64,000 bases of DNA from Aegilops tauschii subsp. strangulata (Eukaryota > Streptophyta > Magnoliopsida > Poales > Poaceae): assembly GCF_002575655.3 (NCBI RefSeq), contig NC_053037.3, positions 320,877,294 to 320,941,293 on the forward strand, read 5' to 3'. Under the pieces are notes generated by a model, which worked only from the letters and a program-made list of their open reading frames with translations, was not told where the DNA came from and made no database searches. The translations under genes were made by a program, and so were the position numbers. This document shows positions 47,479 to 58,767 of this stretch, in pieces; position 1 is the first letter of the stretch, and every line of letters begins with the position of its first letter.

Positions 47479-48904
47479 ACTGCCTCTCCAACCAGAATAA
47501 ATGATTCGGTCGTCAAGACCGCGGACATGGCTAGACAAGTCCGGCGCACAACTAGCTGTAACAGCTTAGATAAACTGGAGATTAGGTCGATGGATATATC
47601 CCCATAGGTGGTACTAGGGGCTTCCCGCATGTAAAAAGTACTACAGTTCGGCTTGACCCTATTTAGATTGCATTTTAATGGTTTATTAAGAATAACCAAT
47701 TTTTCGCACGAAGACTTTCACCTGGGTTTTTCTCTTTTACAGATGATAATCGTGCTACACCCTTCCAGGATACGGCACAACGGAGACACAGGCGCAGACG
47801 TGCAGCAGGGCCCCGCTCAAAGGTTTCTTTTTAGATTAAGACCCTGTGTAAACCTTTCTTACTGTCTCTTGTTGCTTCACACCCTCCGGATACTCAACAC
47901 AACCGAGAGGGATGCTGGCGTTATTGACATTTCGTCACGTCAGACTAATGCACGTACCTGGAAATTCAGGGTTCATTATCAAGGGCGTTACTAAGCCCAA
48001 TATACGTTGTAAAGACCGAATACCGTAGGGAGTGTTCGGCGTTGCGAGTTTGGCCTTATATGCATCAGCTCTGAATCATGTCTTTGGTCAATAGTTGGGT
48101 TTGCCCGGCTCCCGTGTTTTGCTACCTTACGTTCCGCTCTATCGGCTAAGGTGGCACCGGGAGAACTACTGCGATTGTGCCCTGGTTCATCTGGATGAGC
48201 ACCTCAGTAGAGAAAGCCAAAAACTGACTGTCATGATAAAGCGCGAGACTGGTCAACCACTCGATGACTCAGCGGAATCTTCGCGATTCCCCCGCATTAA
48301 CGAAGGGCCGGTTTCCCGATCATGTATGTACGCGCTCCGTATTCGGATGAGCGCGGAAGTACCAGGGGCTATATAGTAGCCCCACTGTCAAACTCCTATG
48401 GCTAAGTGAAAGTGTTAAAGCTATATAGTCCGATTGCCTTGTTCGCCACGCTATCACCTCCTTAATGGACCAAGACGTTGGATCAAGTGTGAATACGCGC
48501 TTTTCCGAACACCCCCGCATTATATGCGTGGGGGCTGAAGCCGACGACTGCAAACTTTCAGGTTACATACATACATAAACGGCCGCACAGGAGGCATCAT
48601 AATACTTTCAGGCAAAAGTATAAACACAGCCTTTATAATCCAAATAGCATTGTTTTTACAATTGGGATACATGTCACTCGAACATGATACTCTTCGAGCA
48701 CTGAGCCTCTATTAAACGAGCACCTTCTAGGACTTCTTCAAAATAGTGCTCGGCCGAGACCTGGCCTACGGCCGGATCCTGGGTTACAATAGCGGTGGCC
48801 TCCATCTCTGCCCAGTATGTATTAACACGGGCAAGAGCCATCCGCGCACCCTCTATGCACGCCGACCTCTTTACAGCGTCGATATGCGGCACAACACCAA
48901 GGAA
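47479..48904. other. Deleted-pol region of element H, no gene seen
   Basis: Plus-strand pol would follow here; no RT, RNase H or integrase motif is present on either strand. This marks a loss of about 4 kb compared with G. Confidence 0.6.
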
Positions 48905-51668
48905 TCATTGCACTAAACCAAAATAACTACTCGGCCTAGGCCCCTCCGGCCAAAGATGATCCACGACAGACCTCATGGCAAGTCCGGACAACCTATGGAG
49001 CTCAGCCCACTCGGCCATTTGTTCATTTAACAGCAGCGGACGCGTCGGAGCACTGAACTGCGACCAGAACAACCTTTCCACTTCATGATCTTTCTGATCT
49101 TTAAAAAACTCAGTCGCATCAGCAGCACTCGTTGCCAAGTCCAAGTACGTGTCTGCAGCACTCCATAATTGGTCCAGAGGGGCATACTTCGGATCTCCGA
49201 ACTTCGTCCCCAACAAAAAGGGCTTCCCAGCCGTGATATCTCCGGCTTGACGAAGCTCCTCCTTCGCCGCTCTGATTTTAGAGCGGGTTTCCTTGGATGC
49301 TACCATGGCTTTCTTCAGGCCTGCCGCTTTCGCTTGGCTTTCCTTTTCAAGAAGCTCATACCGGTCGGCAGCATCCTTCAACTCAACAGCCATCTTGGCT
49401 ATTTTATCTTCGCTCTGGTGACGAGCAGCCTGTTCGGCTCTTAACTCTTCGGCCGCCTTTAGGGCGGCCGCATCACTTCTCCTGGCTTGTTCCTTGGCTC
49501 GGGCAAGCTCCGCCCGAAGGGTCTCCACGACGGCAGCTCCATCTGCAATCACAGCATATTATAGATACTAGAATCATGCTCCTCTTAATATCTGTTGACC
49601 ACCGGAAAATACATACCCTGTGCCTCGTCAAGCCGCTTGTTTACAAGCACGATGTCGGCATCTACCGCATCAAGCTGTCGCCTCAGTTCGGCAAACTCAT
49701 CAGTGCGGCCAGCCACCGGACCTTCAGCCGCCTGCACATGATAGCAGCACGATCATTACCTGGGACTATGATCCTCTGTTTGCCATCTCTGGACAGCAAC
49801 CAGAGTCTCAGGGGCTACTATCTGTATAGGGCACACCTAGCGTGTGCGGTACCGTCAACAAATATATTACTTTGCGTACCTCAAAGCCTCTTAGCAGGCT
49901 CATAAAAGCTTCATGCAACCCACTTTTGGCTGATGAAATCCTCTCAACCACCGTACCCATTAAAGTACGATGCACCTCTGAGATACCGCTTGCTCCAGAA
50001 GACCCATCAGTGCGTCCGGTCGTGCACCGGACAGCCCCGGACTCTTTCTGTTGCTCTCCTTAGGAGCCGAATACTCTGAACTTCGGGTGGCCGAAAGGTT
50101 ACCTTCTGGCCTTGGCGGATTAGGAGAAATCCTCCGTGACGACACCTCAGGGTCGTCCGCCTCATGAGGTGGGGAAACAGGGGGAGGCGTTTCGCTGTCC
50201 ATCATCTCCGGAAGAAGATCCCCCAAAGACGAAATCTGTCGAGAAGGGCTACGATCCGAACTGCAAGACATACGTCTCGGCTATTGTCCTCGGAGATGAA
50301 GCAGGATATATTTACCAAAAGTACTCTAGTTCACTTACAACTCGGTGGAGGGCTGACCCCCTTGCGGGCACAGTGCGGTAAGGACGCCCTCCGGGGCAGG
50401 GCCCCCTGACGAAGGTTTCTTCCCTCGTTTAGAAACCCTCGTTTCCATGTCTTCAGAGGTGGTCCTTTTCCTTCCTTGGGGATAGGGAATTTTGGATTCT
50501 TCTCCCCGATTATCCTCCCTCGCGGAGACACTAATTCCCCCGGTTTGGATGAGTAATGCATGAGGCCCGCTTTTGGCTTCTTTATTCCTCCCTTTATCTT
50601 CCTCTGATGGCACTTGATAAGGTGTGTGCTCAAGCATCCTGGCTAGTACAGGATCCGGTGAGCCTTTGGGAAGGGGGGCCGAACACCTGATCATCTTCGC
50701 CTTTTTTATCCAGTCCTGGTCAAAGAGCGATTTTTTCATAATGATGTTGTGACAAATAAAAAGATTAAAGACAGCATGTTCGGCCGCAGGATTACTTACG
50801 TGGGTGTCTGGACGATTGCAGTTTAGACCCGCATCCTTGGTGGTGTCCGGACACTTTATTCGTGATCCGAAGAACAATCCATACATCTCTTCGAGCATCA
50901 CGCCGAAGAATTGCTGAATAGTTCGTGGTCCTTCCAGGTTGAACTCCCACATACGGAGGGGTCGACGTTGGCATGGCAGGACCCGACGAACTAGCATGAC
51001 CTGCATTACCTTGACAAGGCTGACATCTCTCTTGAGGAGATCCCAGATGCGACTCTGCAATGTCGGCACATCATTAACTGGCCCCCAGTCCAGCCCCTTG
51101 TTGACCCATGACGCCAGTTGCGGCGGGGGCCCGAGCGGAAGGCGGGGGCAGCTACCCACTTAGTACTTCGGGGAGCTGTGATGTAAAACCACTCCCACTG
51201 CCATAAGTTGGACATCTCCGGGAAGGAACCCTTTGGCCATGGAGCATCGGCGCCTTTACTTATTATGGCACCTCCGCATTCTATGTGTTGCCCATCTATC
51301 ATCTTCAGCTTCACATTGAAGGTCTTGAGCCATAAGCCGAAGTGTGGGGTGATGTGGAGGAAGGCCTCACACACGACAATGAACGACGAGATGTGAAGGA
51401 TGGAATCCGGAGCTAGATCATGGAAATCGAGCCCGTAATAGAACATAAGCCCTCTAACAAAGGGATCAAGACTAAAGCCTAGCCCTCAGAGGAAGTGGGA
51501 AACAAATACGACACTCTCGTTGGGTTCGGGAGTGGGGATGACCTGCCCTTGAGCAGGCAACCTGTGCGAGATTTCGGCGGTCAGATACCTGGCTTCTCTT
51601 AGCTTCTTGATGTCCTCCTCTGTGACAGAGGAGGCCATCCACCGGCCTTGAAGGTTGGATCCGGACAT
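48905..51668 (-). pseudogene. Antisense additional gene of element H (gypsy-type transposon domain plus coiled coil)
   Basis: ATG at 51668 on minus (MSGSNLQGRWMASSVTEEDI). The frame has TGA at 51486-51488, then the PF04195-like pattern LDPFVRGLMFYYGLDFHDLA, LHISSFIVVCEAFLHITP, LWLKTF. A frameshift near 51,130 leads to LASWVNKGLDWGPVNDVPTL and MLVRRVLPCQRRPLRMW, the counterpart of FVTRRVLPLQSRPHL in G. A donor GTAAGT follows the exon end at 50800; I could not see a clean acceptor. The last segment, 49552-48905, is a coiled coil (ELARAKEQARRSDAAALKAA) ending in MAEWAELHRLSGLAMRSVVD. The gene faces gag-protease, as in G and F. Confidence 0.75.
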
Positions 51669-51768
51669 GATTGAAGGTCCGAAGCGCTTAGCCTGAGCCT
51701 TGGATGTTGGAATTCAAGGTGGGAGAAGGGAAAGATCGAGCGCGAGAAGAAAAGGACATGCCTTGGCC

Positions 51769-51777
51769 CCTTTATAA
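51769..51777 (-). promoter_or_regulatory. TATA box of H's antisense gene
   Basis: TTTATAAAG lies about 100 bp before the ATG at 51668 on the minus strand, with a pyrimidine-rich leader between, matching the spacing in G. Function inferred. Confidence 0.55.
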
Positions 51778-52209
51778 AGATGGTGAATATCAAGCGTCCT
51801 CCGCGTGGCCGTTTGGAACTTGCCTAAAATCGAGGGGTCATACCAGCAGGCACGATTGGGTTACCCAGACCCATATTGATGAGAACCCCGTGATAAGGGG
51901 ACACAATCTCTGCTTCGACAAGACGTGCCAAGAAAACCGCCTCGCAACGTGTGTAGTGGCAGGCTGGGAAAAACGGTTCGTAATGACCGGACCACGACAG
52001 GATGTCACGTTATGAAGAGTTGTCAGCAGATTAGATTTGTGGAATATTATACTCTCTACGGTGGTGTGTGGAATTTGTTTTGCAGAGCCAGACACGATCC
52101 TTGTGTTCAAAAGCTTCTATGGAGTATTCGGAGGAGGAACCCGCCTTGCAATGCAGAAGACAATCTGCGCGCCGGACTCATCGTCATTGAAGCCTGGTTC
52201 AGGGGCTAC
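51778..52209 (+). other. 3' end of element H internal region with polypurine tract
   Basis: No gene seen. TTCAGGGGCTAC at 52198-52209 abuts the 3' LTR. Confidence 0.65.
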
Positions 52210-52680
52210 TAAGGGAGTCCTGGATTAGGGGGTCCTCAGACAGCCGGACTATATACTTTGGCAGGACTGTTGGACCATGAAGATACAAGATTGAAGACTT
52301 CGTTCTGTGTCCGGATGGGACTCTCCTTTGCGTGGAAGGCAAGCTTGGCAATTCGGATATGTAGATCTCCTCCCTTGTAACCGACTCTGTGTAACCCTAG
52401 CCCCCTCTGGTGTCTATATAAACCGGAGGGTTTAGTCCGTAGGACAACAACAATCATAATCACAGGCTAGCTTTTAGGGTTTAGCCTCTACGATCTCGTG
52501 GTAGATCAACTCTTGTAATACTCATATCATCAAGATCAATCAAGCAGGAAGTAGGGTATTACCTCCATCGAGAGGGCCCGAACCTGGGTAAACATTGTGT
52601 CCCCCGCCTCCTGTTACCATCCGCCTTAGACGCACAGTTCGGGACCCCCTACCTGAAATCCGCCGGTTTTGACACCGACA
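52210..52680 (+). repeat. 3' LTR of element H
   Basis: 471 bp. The first dinucleotide is TA instead of TG, a point mutation in an otherwise complete LTR; 12 differences from the 5' copy. Confidence 0.92.
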
Positions 52681-55600
52681 CCATGCTCGATCCCCCACCC
52701 CCACTCGCTCCTCCCATGATCCCCTCCTTCCCCTCGTTCCCCTCCTCCTGATCTGGATCAGGACGGGGTGAACCGCCTCGACCCATCGCCCCCCGACACC
52801 GCTGTTCCACAGAGGTCGCCACCACCGGCGTTGCCCGTCGCCCGCCTCCGCCGACCCTGCCTCTCTTGCGCCGGACCTGATCAGTGCCTCCCATCACCGC
52901 TACTGGCCCATGCCGCCCAACGGCGACGGCCTTCCCGACGTCGCGCCCGACCCGCCGGCCATGGAGGCCCCGTGCGCCCGCAGCTTCACCTCCAGCAGGC
53001 CGCCGCCTCACGCCGTCCCCGTCTCCACTCAACCACAAGCGCGGCCACGCCTGAAGACCGCTGCCTCCGCCCCGCCGACCTCGCGCCGTCCTCTACTTGC
53101 CAGAGGACCATGGCGCCGCCGGCCTCCCCGAACGCCACCCGAACCCCCCTCGTCGTGAGCTCCCCCTCCGACCCCCCTGTTTTTCCCGTTCAGCTTCCCC
53201 CGCCATGGCCACCTAGTCGCGCCACCGCGCTCTCTGTGGCCGCCCCGATGAGCGCGCGCTCTACCTTCGTAGTTGCCGTCGCTCTAGCCCGTACCTGCTA
53301 GAACTGCCGACACCAGTAGATGCGCGCCGATGCGCTGGACGAACGATAGGCTCCGATGTTTGCTTGGTCGCTGGAGACGCATTCCGGCGTGGCGCCGCCG
53401 CCCCTGTAGCTCGTCGCCGGCGTGCTCAATATTTAAGTTGGCCACTGTCTCAATGACGTGTGGGCCCGAGACACTAACAGTTGGATTAGATGCTAATCTA
53501 TCCACTAGTAGCCACTGACGGTCTAGCCCCGCTAGCTAATTACACTATAATAACTAAAATCTGTTAAAAGAAAAACTGATTCAATGACAAGTGGGACCAC
53601 ATCTAGTTAAATCTATTTAAATCAGTAAATAACCCTGTTAAAAAAATGTCTCACTGACAGGTGGCACTGACCTGCCTGTTTGACTGGTCAAAATTGACCC
53701 GGTAAACTGCTGACTATGCATGCTGACTGGACCCCCCCCCCTGCGGCCCACTGTCATACTATTAGGCTAGCTGCCTCTGTATTTAAAAAGTAATAGACCA
53801 TTTTATTTTCGAATTAATATTAATTTCAGAATATTATTAAAACTTTAGAAATTCATAGAAAATAATCCGTAACTCGGATGAAAAAGTTTTATACATGAAA
53901 GTTGCTCAGAACGACGAGACGAATCCGAATACGCTCTCCGTTCATCTGTCACGTGCCCCTATCATAGCGAACATGGAACTTTCCCCCTTCGTTTCATCTG
54001 TCCGAAAATGCCAAACTTTGGGAAAGCATTATCGGATGTTATCTCCTTCACCGGTAACGTGCAGCACCGCGTTAGAACACGTCTAGCTCTGTCCGTTGTC
54101 CTGTTATGCACTTGCTTGCTATGCATTTCCTGTTTCTTCCCCCTCTTCTCTCTGGTAGACCCCGAGACCGCTGCTGATGCCCCTGTGATCGACTACGTCG
54201 ACGACGACCCTTCTTCCCTTTCAGCGGAGCTTCCAGGCAAGCCCCCCTTTGATCATCTCGATATCTCCCATTCCATTCTCTCATGCTTGCATTAGATTTT
54301 GCTACTGTAATTGATTGCTCCTATTCTGATGCATAGCCTGTTTTTGTACCTGCTATTGTTACCTACCTGCTTAGTATAGGTTGGTTAGAGATCCATCAGT
54401 GACCCCCACTTGTCCTTGTTGCCCCTGCTTCATCATCGACGACTTGATCAACGAGATCGACGACCAGAGCCCGACACCTCACCTCACATCACGCCCCTAT
54501 TGTTGCTTGACTCTGCAGAGCTACTATCGAGTGCCGAGGGTGATCCCTCATAACGCACTCCTGATGATAATTCTGTAGTGTAGCTATTCGGTCGTGGCCA
54601 TCGAGGGTGATTTCCTCTTTCACCATTCCCGATACGGCTCTGTCGTTCAACACCTCAAGTGTGAACCTCGAGGGTGGTCCCTCTTACGTTCGCCTTGATG
54701 ATTACATTGAGTGGAATCCACCGGGGGTGATTCCTCGGGTTTTCCCCTTGATGTCTGGACACACAGTTACCTTGACCTTACTTGACACCGTTGTGAAAGC
54801 CGGGCGGGCCCGGAGAGCACCTGTGCGATGTGACGGTGGCGGCTGGCTGTTTAGCGGTATCACCCAGGAGTGGGTGATAGCTCTGAACTTGTCCCGACAG
54901 CCGTCACTTCTTTTAATAATGCACTAATAGGTTTGGGTATTTGTTCTGAATTGGCCTTTGGCCTTTACGCACTAACCATCATGCGAGAATAGTTATGGGC
55001 CTCGACGTCGTGGTATCAGCCGAAGCTTTGTCAGACGTCCAGTTCAGCATTGCGGCACGGCCTGGTCGGCGCCCCAGTGGAGGTGGCCTGTATCGCCCTG
55101 CGCGCAACGATCCGGAGTGCAACGGGCGATGGGCCCAGACCCCGGAGTGCTTAGGATGTAGACCGGCGGGGACCTCTCTGCTGAGCCTAGGTAGGGCTAC
55201 GACGTGTTGATCTTCCGAGGTCGGGCATTGACCCCAGAAAGGTGTGTCCGGCCAGAGTGATCGAGCGTGTTGGGTAACGTGGTGCACCCCTGCAGGGAAG
55301 ACATATATTTGAATACCGTGTCCACGGTAATGGACGTTCAGACTTGTATCCTGATCTTATACAACTAGAAATGGATACTTGATATGTGATGGATATGTGG
55401 CTCCGGGATTGCTTTCTCGCAGGGAGTCGAGGAAGGATCTCTGGGCATTATTGCTACAACATGCTTGATAATTAAACTGCTATTCTTTACTCTTCTTTAT
55501 GTTGCAGATGCTTGGAGCTGCTTGAAGATGCTAGTCTTCGATAGGCTAGGCCTTCCCCTCTGTTCTGGCATTCTGCAGTTCAGTCCACAGATACAGCCCT

Positions 55601-56096
55601 TCCATTTGATACCAATGCATACTTAGTATAGATCTGATGCTTGCGAGTACTTTGGATGAGTACTCACGGTTGCTTTGCTACCCCTTTTCCCCCTTCTTCC
55701 TTCTTTTCGGTTGTCGCAACCATATGGTGGATCCCTGGAGCCAGATGCCACCGCCGACGGATACTACTACATGGAGACCGCCGACGACTAGGAGTAGTTA
55801 GGAGGTCCCAGGCAGGAGGCCTTGCCTCTTCGATCGTTGTTGCTTTTGTGTTTGCCTTCTTAGGGCATCCTTGTTTAACTTATGTCTGTACTCAGATATT
55901 GTTGCTTCCGCTGACGCTTGTGTATCGAGCTTCTGTGTTCGAGCCCTCGAGGCCCCTGGCTTGTAATATGAAGCTTGTATTATTTTAATTTGTGTCTAGA
56001 GTTGTGTTGTGATATCTTCCCGTGAATCCCTGATCTTGATCATACACATTTGCGTGCATGATTAGTGTACGGTCGAGTCGGGGGCGTCACACAAAC

Positions 56097-57018
56097 CCTA
56101 GTTCATCTCTTGTTGTGTTCAATCTTTGGACCGGAATCTCAGATCGGTACTTGTGGGTGACTAGTAGTGTTGATTACATCTTGTAGTTGATTACTATATG
56201 GTTTATTTGGTGGGAGATTATATGTTCAGATCCATTATGCTATTTAATACCCCTCTGATCTTGAGCATGATTATCATTTCTGAGTAGTTACTTTTGTTCT
56301 TGAGGTCACGGGAGAAGTCATGTTGCAAGTAATCATGTGAACTTGATATGTGTTCGATATTTTGATGATATGTATGTTGTGATTCCCTTAGTGGTGTCAT
56401 GTGAACGTCGACTACATGACACTTCACCATTTTTTGGCCAAAGGGGATGCATTGTGGATTAGTTATTAAATGATGGGTTGCTAGAGTGACAGAAGCTTAA
56501 ACCCTAGTTTATGTGCTACTTCGTAAGGGACCGATTTGGATCCAAAAGTTTAATGATATAGTTAGATTTTATCTTAATACGTTTCTCGTAGTTGCGGATG
56601 CTTGCGAGGGGGTTAATCATAAGTAGGAGGTTCGTTCAAGTAAGAACATCTCGTAAGCACCGGTACACCCACATATCAAATTACCACAGTAGCGAACACG
56701 AATCAAACCAACATGATAAAAGTGACTAGATGAAATTCCTGTATACCCTCAAGAACGCTTCGCTTATCATAAGAGACCATTTTGGGCTGTCCTTGGCCAC
56801 AAAAGGATTGGGCCACCTTGCTGCACTTTATTTACTATTACCATTACTTGCTCGTTGCAAATTATCTTGCTATCAAACTACCTGTTACCGACAATTTCAG
56901 TGCTTGCAGAAAATATCTTGCTGAAAACCACTTGTCATTTCCTTCTGCTCCTCGTTGGGTTTGACACTCTTACTTATCGAAAGGACTACAATTGATCCCC
57001 TATACTTGTGGGCCATCA
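56097..57018 (+). repeat. 5' LTR of element D, second part
   Basis: Resumes after the second CAAAC (56092-56096) and ends CTTGTGGGCCATCA at 57018, 11 bp before the primer site. Confidence 0.8.
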
Positions 57019-57029
57019 AGGCTCTTTTC

Positions 57030-57047
57030 TGGCGCCATTGCTGGGAA
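57030..57047 (+). other. Primer binding site of element D (tRNA-Asp type)
   Basis: TGGCGCCATTGCTGGGAA differs at three positions from the complement of tRNA-Asp(GUC). Confidence 0.7.
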
Positions 57048-57123
57048 TGAAGCGCTCCTGGTAAGTGGAAATTAGTGAGGAAAAATTATTACTACGTGCT
57101 GAAATTTATTGTTACTTGTTTCT

Positions 57124-58717
57124 ATGGAGAATCATTCTTTGAAGGGTTTGTGCAGGGTATCTTCACCTCGACCGGAACCACAATTAGTTTCCCCTCAACC
57201 TAATGCACCTACTGAAAATATTGGTTATGAAATCCCTTCGGGTATGATAGAACAACTGCTAACTAATCCTTATGCAGGAGATGGAACTGAACATCGTGAT
57301 ATGCACTTGATATATGTGGATGAAATTTGTGGCTTATTTAAGCTTGCAGGTTTATCTGGAGATGAAGCTAAGAAGAAGGTTTTCACTTTATATTTGAAGG
57401 GAAAAGCATTGACATGGTATAGGCTATCCAATGATATTGGATCTTGGAACTGGAATCGATTGAAATTGGCATTTCACCAAAAAAATGTATCCTATACATC
57501 TAGTTCATCGTGATCGGAATTATATATCAAATTTTTGGCCTCGTGAAGGAGAAAGTATCGCTCTAGCTTGGAGGAGGCTTAAGTCAATGTTATATTCATG
57601 CCCCAATCATGAGCTCTCGAGAGAAATTATTAATGAGAACTTTTATGCTCGGCTTTCTCGTGATGATCAATCCATGCTCGATACTTCTTGTACTGGTTCT
57701 TGTATGAAGAAGACTATTGAATTCAGGTGGGATCTTTTAGAAAGAATTAAACGCAACTCTGAAGATTGGGAACTCGACAAAGGTAAAGATTCACTTATTA
57801 AGCTTGAGTTTGATTGTGTTAAATCTTTTATGAATACCGATGCTTTTCACAATTTTAGCACTAAATATGGACTTGACTCTGAGATAGTAGCCTCCTTTTG
57901 TGAATCTTTTGCTACTCATGTTGATATCCCTAAGGAGAAGTGGTTTAAATATCATCCACCTATTAAAGAGGAAATTAAAGAACCGATCGTAGTTAAAGAT
58001 CAAACTATTATTTACAATGTTGATCCAGTTGTGCCTATTGCTTATATTGAAAAACTACCCTTCTCTGTTAGGATGAAGGAACATGCTAAGGTTTCAACCG
58101 TGGTTCACAAAAGTAATATTAGAGAACCTAAACCTGCTGAACAAATTAAAGTAGAACCTAGTGTTGCTATGGTTAAAGATCTCCTGGTAGAAAATATTGA
58201 TGGGCATGTTATTTACTTCTGTGATGATGCTGCTAGAATTGCTAAACCCGATGAAAAAGATAAACATAGACCTATTGTTGGCATGCCTGTTGTCTCAGTT
58301 AAAACAGGAGATCATTTTTACCATGGTTTATGTGATTTAGGTGCTAGTGCGAGTGCTATTCCTTTTAGCTTATATCAAGAAATTATGAATGACATAGCAC
58401 CCGCTGAAATAGAAGACATAGATGTTATTATTAAACTTGCTAATAGAGACACTATCACGCCACTTGGGATTGTTAGAGATGTTGAAGTCTTGTGTGGGAA
58501 AATAAAATACCCTACTGATTTTCTTGTTCTTGGCTCCCCACAAGATGACTTTTGTCCCATTATTTTTGGTAGACCTTTCTTCAACACCGTCAATGCTACT
58601 ACAGATTGTCATAAACAGGCTGTCAGTGTTAGCTTTGGTGATGAGGCTCATGAATTTAATTTCTCTAAGTTTAGTAGACAACCCCATAAAAAAGATTACC
58701 TAATAAGGATGAAATAA
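57124..58717 (+). pseudogene. gag-protease of element D, frameshifted
   Basis: The frame opens at ATG 57124 (MENHSLKG) and carries a retrotransposon Gag core (AKKKVFTLYLKGKALTWYR, then SWNWNRLKLAF). At a run of seven A (57479-57485) it must shift by one base to continue (HLVHRDRNYISNFWPREGES). The Gag helices are followed by a linker and an aspartic-protease-like domain: GLCDLGASASAIPFSL near 58327-58374 and IIFGRPFFNTVNA near 58559-58600. The active-site Asp is present, but the next residue is Leu where Ser/Thr is usual, as in the Sabrina-like frame. It stops at TAA 58715-58717. One frameshift and the early stop make it non-functional. Confidence 0.8.
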
Positions 58718-58767
58718 TTGGTCTTACTTCTATTGCCCTGCCTCCTACTGATCCACTAGAACGATAT

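Larger units (their letters stand above)
43839..52680 (+). mobile_element. Element H: Tat-type ambisense retrotransposon without RT/integrase, in E's 3' LTR
   Basis: LTRs 471 bp each, target duplication CCATG at 43834-43838 and 52681-52685. Plus orientation: primer site, gag and protease; minus strand: additional gene at 48905-51668. The polypurine tract TTCAGGGGCTAC at 52198-52209 resembles those of F and G. No RT, RNase H or integrase is visible in 47479-48904. LTR difference 12/471. Confidence 0.9.
16178..56091 (+). mobile_element. Element E: long-LTR chromovirus (Del/Tekay-like Gypsy), internally deleted, hit three times
   Basis: The target duplication CAAAC is at 16173-16177 and 56092-56096. 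After removing elements F, G and H and their duplications, the LTRs are 3991 and 4011 bp and the internal region is 1875 bp (27491-28645 plus 42514-43233), total 9877 bp. The initiator-Met primer site, the gag text (DADDWLR) and a chromodomain-like C-terminus (EATWELEDRLHDEYPAL) place it among chromoviruses. Protease, most of RT and most of integrase are missing. Confidence 0.85.
43234..56091 (+). repeat. 3' LTR of element E (interrupted by element H)
   Basis: Begins TGTGACACCC directly after the polypurine tract (AGTGGAGGAGAAT, 43221-43233). It is 4011 bp without H and its CCATG duplication. Compared with the 5' LTR it has a small insertion near 43725 (an extra 'ccaaccg' unit), which explains much of the 20-bp length difference. 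Confidence 0.85.
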
